Positions 25,843 through 34,814 are shown, counted from the first letter of the stretch. The stretch is DNA of 64,000 nt from an uncultured Eubacteriales bacterium (GCA_934433485.1 CAKRZR010000006.1:62001-126000); one strand, 5' to 3'. The notes: generated by a model not told the origin, from the sequence alone. Numbers and translations are program-made.

Positions 25843-26150
25843 GGGTCTTTCTGCAGCCCTCGCATGAACGCCGTGTATTCCCGGATGATCGTCGCTGCCG
25901 TCATAGGATCGATCTCGGAAAGCTCCTCCACGGTCACATCAACCCCGGCGGTGTTGTTCTTCAGAATCACCGCCAGCAGCTTGTACATATCGTTGATCTT
26001 GTCAATTCCAGCTCCCTCTCGCTGGAAGCCCGCGGCAGTCTCGATGATTTCCGCGAATGTGTTTTTGGACGCCGGGTATAGGCAGAGCGGCGCGCCGTCT
26101 TTCGCAATGCCGCTTTCGTAGGTGGGTTTCTTTCTCGTGATGGTAATCAT
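25836..26150 (-). CDS. Tail assembly chaperone (G-like)
   Basis: 104 residues, RBS AAAGGACAGG. Small helical protein directly between major tail protein and tape measure, the invariable place of the tail chaperone. It ends with GLQKDPN and a UGA stop placed immediately after the slippery CCCAAAC, so a fraction of ribosomes should produce a longer G-T fusion. Sequence features: ASKNTFAEIIETAAGF and DPMTAATIIREYTAFM. Confidence 0.7.
   Translation of the reverse strand: MITITRKKPTYESGIAKDGAPLCLYPASKNTFAEIIETAAGFQREGAGIDKINDMYKLLAVILKNNTAGVDVTVEELSEIDPMTAATIIREYTAFMRGLQKDPN
25839..25845 (-). promoter_or_regulatory. Programmed -1 ribosomal frameshift site CCCAAAC
   Basis: The minus-strand heptamer C-CCA-AAC fits X-XXY-YYZ in the zero frame and is followed at once by the UGA stop. 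The -1 frame downstream is open for 95 codons. Confidence 0.65.
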
Positions 26151-26260
26151 AGCCTGTCCTTTCTGTGTCAGAAAAACGCGGCGGCAGAACCAAACGCGCC
26201 GAACTGTATTCGGTTTTCGGATTCCGCCGCTATTCGTATTCGATTGAACGTCCCGTGGAA

Positions 26261-26824
26261 TCAGGTCCCGCCTGCGTCCGCGGTCTCGCCGATCATCTCT
26301 TCCTCGTAGAGGATGAGCGTGCCGTCGCTGTCGTGCGGTTCCGCGGCAAACTCCGCGTTGATCACCGTCTCCTTATCTTTCACAAAGAAAATGGACAAAC
26401 CCGCCTGATTGGTTCCGACGACGGTTACACGGCAGTTCCCGTCCACGGCGTCCTTGTGCAAGAACCGGATGAGGTACTTGTCGTTCGACTGATTGGCAAT
26501 GCCGCCGATCTTCACCGTGCGCTTTTTCTTGTCCGTGCTTTCGGTCACGCGCGCCGTGGAGATGAGCTTTTTGAGTGTGTTTCCGTTCCACGTCATGATC
26601 CCGCTTTTGAGGACTGCGGTTTCATCCGTGACGATCGTCTTCGAGCGTTTGCCGCTGTCGCTGATCGCGGTATATTTCGTGATGGAGTATTCGAGCGTCG
26701 CGCCGCCGCTGATCTCCCCGAGTAGATTGGCGTCCGTTTCAATGATCGTGTCCTCCGGGATACTGCCACTGTACGTCACACAGTATAAGGCGCCGCTGCC
26801 GAGTACGATTCTATCCTTGTACAT
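26261..26824 (-). CDS. Major tail protein
   Basis: 187 residues from ATG 26824 behind GGGAGGCAAAT; a longer frame overlaps the upstream gene. Beta-rich protein with ILGSGALYC-type opening, strand-rich core (TIVTDETAVLKSGIMTWNG) and a C-terminal domain that would form the tail tube. Called from its size and its location between tail-completion and chaperone genes; sequence resemblance to siphoviral tube proteins is moderate. Confidence 0.65.
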   Translation of the reverse strand: MYKDRIVLGSGALYCVTYSGSIPEDTIIETDANLLGEISGGATLEYSITKYTAISDSGKRSKTIVTDETAVLKSGIMTWNGNTLKKLISTARVTESTDKKKRTVKIGGIANQSNDKYLIRFLHKDAVDGNCRVTVVGTNQAGLSIFFVKDKETVINAEFAAEPHDSDGTLILYEEEMIGETADAGGT

Positions 26825-27173
26825 ATTTGCCTCCCTGTCTGATTTTGGATGATACGGAAAATTCATACGTGATGCGGAACACCTCGTCCGCGTCGTCAAA
26901 ATCTTCCGACTTTTCAATTTCATGTTCCGCGAACTGCGCTTCAATGGTTTCTTCCAGGGCAAACTCCTTTTTCGCCGTGTACAGTTCTATGACCACGTTG
27001 CTCCGGCACAGCCGGTTTCGCGCATCCGTGCCAGAGAAGCGTTCCCGCTCAAAGAAGTAGAGGATATACGGAATGTCCGGGATTTTCTCGCCCTTGAACC
27101 GCCGGTATCCATACGGAACGCCGACGGTGTCCAGTTTTCGCTTCACATAGCCGTTTACATTTTCGGGATTCAC
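26811..27173 (-). CDS. Tail completion / minor structural protein
   Basis: 120 residues with a GTG start at 27173, chosen because GGAG lies 5 bases upstream. GTGA overlap with the gp10-like gene and 14-base overlap with the major tail gene. Content: PYGYRRFKGEKIPDIPYILYF and SNVVIELYTAKKEFALEETIE, the pattern of Firmicutes tail-terminator proteins. Confident as phage structural, less so for the exact role. Confidence 0.6.
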   Translation of the reverse strand: MNPENVNGYVKRKLDTVGVPYGYRRFKGEKIPDIPYILYFFERERFSGTDARNRLCRSNVVIELYTAKKEFALEETIEAQFAEHEIEKSEDFDDADEVFRITYEFSVSSKIRQGGKYVQG

Positions 27174-27571
27174 TTGATCTCCTCTCCGTTCACCGCTTTT
27201 TCGCATAGCTCCGCCAGCCGTTTCCGCGCCAGTTCTTCACCGTAACGGATATGCGGGAAAGCGCGCGTGTGCGTTCCGTTCCGGTTCCGGTGTCCGTTCT
27301 CCAGTAGGTGCGTCAAGCGGAAATGCGGCGATTTCACATACCACGTGTTCCGCTTGTTCCATCTGTCCTCGTACACCGTCTTGATCGCGAATGCGCGCAC
27401 GTATTTTTTGGTACGCTGCTGGAACGGGATCCGCAGCTTGATTTCCGCCATCGTTTCCTCGGATACCGTGTCCACCGCCTGGTGCATCCGCCCCGCCACA
27501 TCGTCCACATACTCCGTCAGAACTTCCGTGATGGCGTCGCCAAGTTCTTCCGGTTTCACACTGCCGCTCAT
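27170..27571 (-). CDS. HK97 gp10-like head-tail protein
   Basis: 133 residues. Helical N-terminus (ITEVLTEYVDDVAGRMHQAVD), then a basic stretch and the hallmark HLLENGH (about 88-94) with RAFPHIRYGEEL towards the end, as in HK97_gp10 tail-component proteins. Overlaps both neighbours by a few bases (ATGA/GTGA), indicating tight coupling in the morphogenesis operon. Confidence 0.75.
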   Translation of the reverse strand: MSGSVKPEELGDAITEVLTEYVDDVAGRMHQAVDTVSEETMAEIKLRIPFQQRTKKYVRAFAIKTVYEDRWNKRNTWYVKSPHFRLTHLLENGHRNRNGTHTRAFPHIRYGEELARKRLAELCEKAVNGEEIK

Positions 27572-27876
27572 GACACACCCGCCTTTTCGGATAAATAGAG
27601 CTGCGTGTAGCCGTTCGCCATAAGGTACCGGCGGTAGATGGCATACACTTTCTCTTTGTACTGCACCTTGAGCGCGGACGGCACATCACTTTCCGTATCG
27701 ATGATGAGCGAGACCTCCGCGCGGATGTCGAGCGCACCGGCGTTAAAGTACTCCGTCCGTGTGATCGGCACCTCCGCGCAGTAGACAAGCGTATCCTCCG
27801 TGAACGGCGGGAAGTATAGCACATTGTCCAGCGAGTAAAAACCGCCGCTGCCGCCGCTTATATTTTCAAGTCCCAC
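27568..27876 (-). CDS. Head closure / head-tail adaptor protein
   Basis: About 102 residues from GTG 27876; the longer frame to 27984 reads through the preceding connector gene. Beta-rich with IPITRTEYF and DVPSALKVQYKEKVYAIYRRYL. Position between connector and gp10-like genes matches the head-closure protein. Start is uncertain because the RBS (GGGGGCG) is weak. Confidence 0.55.
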   Translation of the reverse strand: MGLENISGGSGGFYSLDNVLYFPPFTEDTLVYCAEVPITRTEYFNAGALDIRAEVSLIIDTESDVPSALKVQYKEKVYAIYRRYLMANGYTQLYLSEKAGVS

Positions 27877-28150
27877 GATCCACGCGCCCCCTTGCTTTCC
27901 TGTTCCGGATCCGCAGTTCCAGATTCCGCGGCATTTCCTTTGCGCCGTCCCGGTTTCGGTAACAAAACTCCGCGTAATCCGCAAGGAGCATGTTGTCCTC
28001 TACCTGATCGAGGTCAAGCGTGGCGCCGCGTCCGGCAAGCTCTTTGTGGGCAGCGGTGAGCATGGAGATAAAGTAATCGTCCCGCTTGCCATGCGTCACA
28101 CCAAGCGCGGTTTTGAATAGTCCAAGCGCAACACTTACATTTACAGCCAT
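27866..28150 (-). CDS. Head-tail connector protein (gp6-like)
   Basis: 94 residues, helical, with the typical order FKTALGVTHGKRDDYFISMLTAA (first helix pair), then DNMLLADYAEFCYRNRDGAKEMPRNLELRIRN-type closing helices. The segment YAEFCYRNRDG is characteristic of the phage gp6-like connector family. It follows the capsid gene by 25 bases, the canonical place. Confidence 0.75.
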   Translation of the reverse strand: MAVNVSVALGLFKTALGVTHGKRDDYFISMLTAAHKELAGRGATLDLDQVEDNMLLADYAEFCYRNRDGAKEMPRNLELRIRNRKARGRVDRGT

Positions 28151-28175
28151 GCTCTATCCCTGCCTTTTCTCATGA

Positions 28176-29621
28176 TTAGGTACCGCCGCCATCGTTCCCC
28201 GAGGGAGGTGTGACAGACTCCGCGTTGGCAGCGTCTTCTGGGAACGTGATGGATGTCGCACCGGCGGTGGTGTCAATGGTGAACATAGCAAAGCCCTCGC
28301 CAATCGCGGGACCGCCGTCGTACCGTGCCGTGCCTCTGAATACGGTGTTGTCCGCCGTGAACATAGCGTGTTCGGATTTCGCGATCGTGGAACCTTCACG
28401 CTCCGCGAGCAGATAGAGGTTGCCGTATCCACCGGCGATCACATTGTCCGGCATGAAGCCGAGCTTGACGATGGTGCCGCCCACCACGGGCATGGTCCCG
28501 CTGATTCCCGCCGTGATCGCTCCAGCGGCGTTGAAATTCACAAGCTTTGCCATGAGCTTCGTGTAGGTCTGCGCGTTCATGCACCAGAATTTCGTCTCAT
28601 CGTCGCCGTATTCGGAGCTTGCCTTGCCCAGCCCGAGTACCACTTCGCCAAAAAACGCTTCCGCGCTCAGAGAAGCGGAGGACAGCTTGCCGATATGGGT
28701 GGTGGACAGGTTCGTGAACGTCGGCGCGTTTTCCCCGAAATCACGCGGAGCGGAGGTGGCGGCGAGGCGCGGAACGATACCGAGCAGCGTCTTTCTGCCG
28801 GAACCGTAGGCAACCGCCTTGTCCACGCCGCGTCCGATGGATCTGCCGAGCATATCGACGATTTCCACAAGCATATTGAGATCGCTGTCCGCCAGAATGT
28901 AGTTCGGCACCGGAACGAACCCGGCGATTTTGAAGCCGTCCAGCTCCATGGCATTGAATGCGAGCTGAACCTCATTCACCGCGCCTTTCATCTCCGTCCA
29001 GACCGCTTCCGGCGCGGTCGCAATGATCATCTGCCGCGCCTTGCCCTTGACCGGCTTGTAGTTTACATACTTGATGAGCTTCGAGTACTCCTCGACTTTT
29101 TCCCGGATGGGATCCAACACCTCGGTTGGGATGCTCACTTCCACACCGGATACGGCGCGCTTTTCGCCGGAACCGATTGCCCGGACTTCCGTGAGAAATT
29201 TCTGCACATTCTCGCGCCCTACACACGGAGTCAGACGCTGGCGCAGTTCGTATTTACGCGCGGCGGATCTTCTTTCCATACCCATGTTCTCTTTACCTCC
29301 ACGATTTTCTTTGGTTTCGCTGCCGGTGTTCTCTTCCGGCGCGTCTTTGCCGATTTCGGACAGCTCCTTTTCCAGCCGGTCGATCTCCGCTTCTGTTTCG
29401 GAAATCTTTGTGTCCAGACCTGCCTTTTCTACCTCGCTCTCCAGCGCGGAAAGGTCGCTTTCGATCGCGTTCATGTCCGCGTCAGAGGTAGCGGCGGCGT
29501 CCGCGAAACGCTTTTCGATGTCTGCCTTGCGTTCCTCGAATGCCTTGCGCTGTCCGAGCAGTTCCGCGAGAGACCGCTTTGCCTTTTCCAGCATGAGATT
29601 CATACGGAGTTGCTTCAGCAT
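28176..29621 (-). CDS. HK97-family major capsid protein with delta domain
   Basis: 481 residues from ATG 29621 (RBS GGAGAAACTGAA). Residues about 1-110 form a charged coiled coil (scaffolding delta domain) that the prohead protease should remove near the glutamate/glycine-rich stretch around 105-120. The mature part carries typical capsid motifs: ELRQRLT, EVSIPTEVLDPI, NYKPVKGKARQMIIAT, SDLNMLVEIVDMLGRSIG and the terminal GTARYDGGPAIGEGFAMF. A run of Gly/Ser/Asn ends it. It overlaps the protease gene by 7 bases. Confidence 0.85.
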   Translation of the reverse strand: MLKQLRMNLMLEKAKRSLAELLGQRKAFEERKADIEKRFADAAATSDADMNAIESDLSALESEVEKAGLDTKISETEAEIDRLEKELSEIGKDAPEENTGSETKENRGGKENMGMERRSAARKYELRQRLTPCVGRENVQKFLTEVRAIGSGEKRAVSGVEVSIPTEVLDPIREKVEEYSKLIKYVNYKPVKGKARQMIIATAPEAVWTEMKGAVNEVQLAFNAMELDGFKIAGFVPVPNYILADSDLNMLVEIVDMLGRSIGRGVDKAVAYGSGRKTLLGIVPRLAATSAPRDFGENAPTFTNLSTTHIGKLSSASLSAEAFFGEVVLGLGKASSEYGDDETKFWCMNAQTYTKLMAKLVNFNAAGAITAGISGTMPVVGGTIVKLGFMPDNVIAGGYGNLYLLAEREGSTIAKSEHAMFTADNTVFRGTARYDGGPAIGEGFAMFTIDTTAGATSITFPEDAANAESVTPPSGNDGGGT

Positions 29622-30193
29622 TTCAGTTTCTCCAATCTTTCTTTGATATTTTTTGCCGCAGCCGCGCGGCGGTTTGTCTGATGCTCTGCAAAGTCCTTTT
29701 GCCGTGCCTGGATCTCCGTCTGCGGATACGCCGGGAAAGGACAAATGGAAACCTCGCTCACATCCGCTTCCAGAACGCGCCACAGCACGGAGCCATCCGG
29801 CATATCCGTCCATTTCTCAGAAAGCGGAATAAAGCCGAACGAGCAGCCATCCACGTCCCCGCGCGCCACTCTGGAATAGATGTCCATCGCCTCTTTGTCG
29901 TTCTCGTTGATCCGCACCGATCCATATAGCCCATGCGCGTCCGTGCGCAGCGTCAGCGTTCCGTTTCCGGTTCTTCCCAGAACAATGTTCGTGTCGTGAT
30001 TGTAGAGGCACCGAATGTCATTGTCCCGGATACTGCCGTCAAAGGCAGCCGGATCGATCTCCTCATAGGTACCGCGCCATAGCTCCGTTTGCTGGTTGAA
30101 TACGGCAAAGTATCCCTCGATGTATTTGCCGCCATCCTCCGCCGCGCGGGTCGTAAAGGATCCGGCATAAAAAGAATTGCGCCTGTCATTCAT
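29615..30193 (-). CDS. HK97-family prohead protease
   Basis: 192 residues. Serine protease of the herpesvirus-assemblin fold: the catalytic His is in CLYNHDTNIVLGRT (about 63-68) and the Ser in GDVDGCSFGFIP (about 113-118). GYFAVFNQQTELW (about 27-39) is the family's first strand. It cleaves scaffold domains during capsid maturation. Overlaps portal and capsid genes. Confidence 0.9.
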   Translation of the reverse strand: MNDRRNSFYAGSFTTRAAEDGGKYIEGYFAVFNQQTELWRGTYEEIDPAAFDGSIRDNDIRCLYNHDTNIVLGRTGNGTLTLRTDAHGLYGSVRINENDKEAMDIYSRVARGDVDGCSFGFIPLSEKWTDMPDGSVLWRVLEADVSEVSICPFPAYPQTEIQARQKDFAEHQTNRRAAAAKNIKERLEKLKC

Positions 30194-31403
30194 CGCCTGT
30201 CACCCCCTCTTGCTCCAATTTCTTCTGTTTGCTGATGTCCCCAACCTTGATGTAATTCTCCAGTAACGCATAATCGTTCATACCCGCCGCGTCGCTCGGA
30301 GAATAATCAAATTCGCCGCGCCCCTCATTGCGGGAGAGCATCCCGCCGTTCACCATATTCAGCACATAGGAGCTTTTCTCGGCAAGCGAATACTGCATGA
30401 GGGATTTCGGATTGAATTTGAAATACCACTGCGGCGCGTAGAGCAGCTTACGGGTCATTTCCTGCTGAATGATCTGCGCGAACCCCATGACCGTCGAGGA
30501 GATAAAGTGATTGTACGCGTCCTTGTTGAAATCTCCCACACCCACCAGAAACGGCGGGATTCCGCAAGCGGACGCAATGCTGCGGGTGTCCAGCGTGATG
30601 CTGTCCTGAATCGCGAGGTCTTGCAGCGTCAGCGGCTGAATGGTCTTGATGTCCAACTCTCCCGCGGGAATCAGCCATGGTTCCCCCCGTTCTGTCTCAT
30701 CCGCGTAGCTGCCGAGGATCTTCCGCCGCTTCTCCGGGTCTTGCAGCTCCTCCGTGTCCGCGTTGATGGAGATCACAATAGACGGCTTCCACTTGCTTTT
30801 GAGAAATCCCGTCTTTGTCGCTTCCGCCTGTAGAAGATTGCGCACCGTGTCGTATATCTGCGGCGCGAATCCCATGCCGCGGAACGGTTTTGTGTCCTCC
30901 GGTGACAAAGGGAAGTGCAGCACTTCCTCGGAATCATACGCCTTCCCGTTGTAGAGAACATAATACCCGGAGGAATACCCGGCATTGTCAATGATAACGG
31001 AGGACGCGGGAAGCAGCGTGAGATCGTCGAGCATGGTACCGTCATATGTGGGCAGCACCACGGCGTTCCCGTATAGGATCATGTCGGACACAATGCGGTA
31101 AATGAAGTTCTTCCGCGTCATGTACCGATTGGGATACACATCGAGCTTCTTCGACAACTCGTTCCGAACGCGTGTGTCCCCGTATTCACCGTTTTCCATG
31201 AGCATGATCGTCATGTCTGATACCGTGTCCGCGATCTTGTGGGCGCAGCGCAGCACCACCTCATTCCGCGACAACGGTTTGAATCCCATCGGTGCGAGAA
31301 TGTCATGCGCTTCGTTTGCGTTTATGAGAACAGCCGTCCGCGTCTTGCCGGTAGGCTTGTCCCGCGCCTTTGCGAATGATTTTACCCTCTCGAAAATGTG
31401 CAT
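30186..31403 (-). CDS. Phage portal protein (HK97 type)
   Basis: 405 residues, RBS GAGAGGTATGCT. The wing region begins LSRNEVVLRCAHKIADTVSDM (about 44-64); the stem/crown region carries LSPEDTKPFRGMGFAPQIYDTVRNLLQAE (about 145-175) and ASACGIPPFLVGVGDFN (about 275-292), a portal signature. It forms the dodecameric DNA entry channel. Confidence 0.9.
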   Translation of the reverse strand: MHIFERVKSFAKARDKPTGKTRTAVLINANEAHDILAPMGFKPLSRNEVVLRCAHKIADTVSDMTIMLMENGEYGDTRVRNELSKKLDVYPNRYMTRKNFIYRIVSDMILYGNAVVLPTYDGTMLDDLTLLPASSVIIDNAGYSSGYYVLYNGKAYDSEEVLHFPLSPEDTKPFRGMGFAPQIYDTVRNLLQAEATKTGFLKSKWKPSIVISINADTEELQDPEKRRKILGSYADETERGEPWLIPAGELDIKTIQPLTLQDLAIQDSITLDTRSIASACGIPPFLVGVGDFNKDAYNHFISSTVMGFAQIIQQEMTRKLLYAPQWYFKFNPKSLMQYSLAEKSSYVLNMVNGGMLSRNEGRGEFDYSPSDAAGMNDYALLENYIKVGDISKQKKLEQEGVTGDE

Positions 31404-31415
31404 AGCATACCTCTC

Positions 31416-33149
31416 TCAAAACCAACTGTCCAGCTTGTTCTTTGCGTCCTGCATAATGATGTGCTGTTTACAGGCGATCACACCGGCGTCAAACAGATCC
31501 ATGCGGTGCGTCGGGTCCACTTTTTCGTACCGCATCCGCTCGTCTGGGTCTTCCACCGCTTTCACGTTTCCGATGCAGTATTCAAACGCCTTGTTGTGGA
31601 CGTAGTATAAAGCCTTGTCGTGGATCCGCTTCTCCAGATACCGGAACGCTTCGGATTTCTTCCAGTACTGCTGATCACCGTTTTCCATCTTGAATCCCGC
31701 ATTCTTCATGAATTTCACAAAGTCGCGGGATTTGTATTTGTCGAACGAAACGCACTTGATCTTGAACCCCATTGTCCGCCACGCCTGGAACTGCTTCACT
31801 ACGTCCGCGTAATCGATGGTCTCTCCGTTGCAGAGCGTGAGCCATCCCTCGTCGCGCCACCAGAAAAACGGAATTTCATCTTCTTCCGCTTTCTTCTGCG
31901 CCGTCACCACCGGCATGAATCCGTGGGAAACGAGGATCGATACCGGCTTCCCCTTGTGAACGTATTCACCGTACAGATCCGCGGCGGTAAGGTCATGCGA
32001 TACGGATAAGTCCGCGCCGCCGATCCACGTAATAGGCAGCTTCGCAAGCTCCTGCATCGTCCAACTGTAGCATTCATCAGACGCCTGTACCTCGGAGAGA
32101 TCGAAATACGCGTTTGCCACGTTCGTGTAGATGTTCAGGGACTTGTTCAGAAAATTGTTGCGGCTCTTTGGGTCCGCCTGTGCCTGCAGCGCATCCGCCA
32201 GAATGTCCTTCGCGCGGATGGTCACGCCGTAATTTGGATTTGCCTTTTCATGTTCCACCGGGTTTGTGTAGTCCCCCGGATCGTCCGCTTTGCAGATGAA
32301 GATGAAATACTGCTCATCCTGCACTGTTCCGGCAAGGATCTTCTGACAAAGACGCAGCCGGTCATAGCAGAAGCTGTTGATGTTCTTCCCGGCGGTCGTG
32401 ATCCCGATGAGCAGCTTGTTCACGTAGGCTTTCATCGCGTCCTTGTAAACCAGATAATCGTCCGGCGAACGGTACGCGTGGATCTCATCGAGTAAGATGA
32501 GATTCCCGTTGATGCCGTCCGCCATCTGGGAATTGTTTGCGAGTGCCTGAATGGAAATGGAGCCGACAAGGTTGTCCGCTTCGTCTGTAAATTCACGGGA
32601 AATGGAATGCTCCGCGTTGCTGTCGAGGATGTGAAACTCGTCGATCTCTCCCATGTACCTCAGATTCTTCACGATGAAATCAAAGGATTCCAAAGCCCGA
32701 TCCAGGCGGTTCGCAATGATGTACGCAGAAGAAGCAGTGCGCCGGTCCAGAAGCGACAACGCCCAGACAAGGGAGGAGGCAAACGGTGTTTTTCCGTTTT
32801 TGCGCGGGATGAAAATAAAGACTTCCTTGAACCGCCGTTCCTCCGTCCCCGCAAGAAAGAATCCCGCAATGTTGTAGCAGATGAATTTCTCCCATGGTTC
32901 CAGCAGAAAAGGCTTGCCGGTTTTTGTCCCCTTGACGTGTACAATGGTGTTCTCGATGATCTGAATCACAAACTCTGCGCTTGCCGGGCGAAATTCATAG
33001 AGCGGGTTTTGTACATCCCGGAAAAACCGTTCCGCCGCCTGTTTCAGCTCCACACAAGCCGTCTTTTCCCCGGATACGATCGATTCCGCATATCCAATCA
33101 CCGCGTCATAATTCCGATACCCGCCGTTCCCTCGTGCTTCTCCCGCCAT
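31416..33149 (-). CDS. Terminase large subunit
   Basis: 577 residues. ATPase: Walker A-like FIPRKNGKTPFASSL (about 108-122, KNGKT), Walker B LILLDEIHAYRS (about 216-227). Nuclease: WIGGADLSVSHDLTAADLYG (about 376-395) with the metal-binding Asp, and a further Asp-rich site near the end (DPTHRMDLFDAGV). It packages DNA into proheads. Start ATG 33149 opens MAGEARGNGGY, 7 codons before the first helix. Confidence 0.92.
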   Translation of the reverse strand: MAGEARGNGGYRNYDAVIGYAESIVSGEKTACVELKQAAERFFRDVQNPLYEFRPASAEFVIQIIENTIVHVKGTKTGKPFLLEPWEKFICYNIAGFFLAGTEERRFKEVFIFIPRKNGKTPFASSLVWALSLLDRRTASSAYIIANRLDRALESFDFIVKNLRYMGEIDEFHILDSNAEHSISREFTDEADNLVGSISIQALANNSQMADGINGNLILLDEIHAYRSPDDYLVYKDAMKAYVNKLLIGITTAGKNINSFCYDRLRLCQKILAGTVQDEQYFIFICKADDPGDYTNPVEHEKANPNYGVTIRAKDILADALQAQADPKSRNNFLNKSLNIYTNVANAYFDLSEVQASDECYSWTMQELAKLPITWIGGADLSVSHDLTAADLYGEYVHKGKPVSILVSHGFMPVVTAQKKAEEDEIPFFWWRDEGWLTLCNGETIDYADVVKQFQAWRTMGFKIKCVSFDKYKSRDFVKFMKNAGFKMENGDQQYWKKSEAFRYLEKRIHDKALYYVHNKAFEYCIGNVKAVEDPDERMRYEKVDPTHRMDLFDAGVIACKQHIIMQDAKNKLDSWF

Positions 33150-33164
33150 ATCACCGCCTCATCC

Positions 33165-33421
33165 CATCCCAACCTCCAAGCTCTCCGCATCACACTGAAC
33201 CACTCCAACAGTTCCTACCAGATCAGGCAATACCACCATCGAATAGAGCCACTGCTTCCCGTGGCGGTCCCGACCATCACATCACGATCCCGCCGCATTC
33301 ATCCGCTCAGGACGGACGGCAGCAGAACCCGGAGTATACGGGCATATCCCACGCCGTCGTAGAGAATCGGCGTTTCCTGAATCATGGCTTTTTTGATCTG
33401 GTCGCGTATGAAATACGCCAT
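33165..33421 (-). pseudogene. Decayed duplicate of the 39.7-kb early gene
   Basis: From ATG 33421 the minus strand gives DQIKKAMIQETPILYDGVGYA, nearly identical to the intact gene at 39614-39877. The frame then shifts (YSGFCCRPS in another frame) and shifts again (RHGKQWLYSMVVLPDLV against YGKRRLYSVVELKS). At least two indels break the frame. It fills the 290-base gap between the terminase subunits. Confidence 0.7.
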
Positions 33422-33439
33422 CCAATCCCGCAAGGCTCC

Positions 33440-33820
33440 CTATCGCCCAAGCTTGTCCAGCGCACTGGTAAGCTTGCTCATCTTCTTCCGGGTTTTCATC
33501 TCCGCCTCATTGATCCGCTTCATCCCGCAAGGCGACAGCCCAAGCCTGTCCTCCTGTGCTGCAATGTCACGCCGCAACTGTTCAATCGCCGCGTATAGGG
33601 CGGTCTTCCGCTCATTCGTAGCCCCGGCTTTGTTCGTGTACTCCTCCGTGACTTTGCTCCCGCCATCCAGAAACTCCTGACTCAGCACCTCATACTGGTA
33701 CCGCATTGCCGCATACATGCGAATCGCCGGTGTAAACTGCACCCGATACGTCCCCAAAGCCGTCATATCATCCACCGTTTTCCGCGCAATCTTCTTGATC
33801 CGCTTCTCCGCCTCCGTCAT
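33440..33820 (-). CDS. Terminase small subunit (P27-like)
   Basis: 126 residues from ATG 33820; the longer open frame upstream lacks an RBS. Helical, basic N-terminus (TEAEKRIKKIARKTVDDM) and a P27-type helical core (MRYQYEVLSQEFLDGGS, ERKTALYAAIEQLRRDIAAQEDRLGLSP). It would recognise the packaging site, whose likely region lies directly upstream. Confidence 0.75.
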   Translation of the reverse strand: MTEAEKRIKKIARKTVDDMTALGTYRVQFTPAIRMYAAMRYQYEVLSQEFLDGGSKVTEEYTNKAGATNERKTALYAAIEQLRRDIAAQEDRLGLSPCGMKRINEAEMKTRKKMSKLTSALDKLGR

Positions 33821-34148
33821 AGCCACCCCACCCATTCCCCCCATTGCTGAAAAATTCGGCGTATATATAAATACTTCCACTCGCCGGTCTCCAGAGCATG
33901 AAAAAATTCTCGCAAGGGTAGGGGGGGATACCGCGCCAGTGCGCCCGCGCATTCGTTCAAAACTCCGTAATATTTATAATTTATTATAAATATTATCTCT
34001 CCCGCTGTGTCCGCAGCTCCGGCAAGCCTCACTCACACGATCCCGCATAACGTATCACCGCATAAGCCAACCCAGCCGCAGCGCCGCGCGCTCGATCCGC
34101 CGGAAAATCCAGCGCAAAACCGCGTGATAATCCGCCGATTCCCGCGGA
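33821..34148. other. Gene-free region with 12-bp palindrome, candidate cos region
   Basis: 328 bases between HNH and small terminase, the usual place of cos in HK97-type phages. It holds a perfect 12-bp inverted repeat TAATATTTATAA / TTATAAATATTA (33968-33995) in otherwise G+C-rich surroundings, and a GC-rich stretch (33923-33955) with a run of seven G's. Neither cohesive ends nor exact cut can be read from the sequence. Confidence 0.4.
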
Positions 34149-34403
34149 TTATTCGCGTTTTCTGCCCCAACTCCCGCCTTTTCCTGGGTGCATTTTGTTG
34201 TGACAAGCCTCACACAGCGACACGAGATTGCTGTCCACCAGCGCAAGCTCCGGGTATTGCTCCAGCTCCTTGATGTGGTGTACCGTCGTGGCGTCGCGCC
34301 GCCGCCCGTACTTCTTGCATTCCACACACATATATCCATCCCGTTTCAAAATCGCACGGCGTTTTTTCTTCCACCGCGCCGACTTGTAGAAAGAATCTGT
34401 CAT
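34149..34403 (-). CDS. HNH endonuclease
   Basis: 84 residues. Zinc-bound HNH fold: CVECKKYG (about 26-33), TVHHIKELEQYPELAL (about 40-55), LVSLCEACHNKMH (about 60-72). In HK97-type phages this small HNH protein, next to the terminases, supports terminase cutting at cos. Position and size fit exactly. Confidence 0.88.
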   Translation of the reverse strand: MTDSFYKSARWKKKRRAILKRDGYMCVECKKYGRRRDATTVHHIKELEQYPELALVDSNLVSLCEACHNKMHPGKGGSWGRKRE

Positions 34404-34496
34404 GATAACCCCACCCTGCTAACCCTCGCCGGACGCTTTGCCGACGTGCCATGTATTCATGGTATCATGATAGCACAAATTCATCTGTGATACGGC

Positions 34497-34814
34497 TCAT
34501 GTTATGAACCCGCATAGCCGCGCCAGCTCATAGCAGTACTTTTTCTTCTCCCGCTTGAACGTGGATAGGCTTACCGCGAGATTGAACCGCCGCACCAATA
34601 GCTCATAGGGATACTCGTACCGATTCACCAGATTGCACTTGATCGCTTCGATCAGCTTCTCCCGTTCCCATTGCGCCGCATCGTCCGGCGCGTAATTCAC
34701 ACCGACAACGCGCCCTGCCGCGATGATGTACGTTTTGTACGGCTCCTCCGCCACGCTTTCCACGATCCCGGCACAAGCCCGGACAATGCCGCGCGGCAAT
34801 ATGTTTTTCCTCAT
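34497..34814 (-). CDS. Phage protein with putative C-terminal DNA-binding helices (ArpU-like position)
   Basis: 105 residues. Helical, basic C-terminus FNLAVSLSTFKREKKKYCYELARLCGFI, resembling the end of small phage late-gene activators that sit just before the packaging genes. The family cannot be fixed by eye. Overlaps the VRR-NUC gene by four bases. Confidence 0.5.
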   Translation of the reverse strand: MRKNILPRGIVRACAGIVESVAEEPYKTYIIAAGRVVGVNYAPDDAAQWEREKLIEAIKCNLVNRYEYPYELLVRRFNLAVSLSTFKREKKKYCYELARLCGFIT

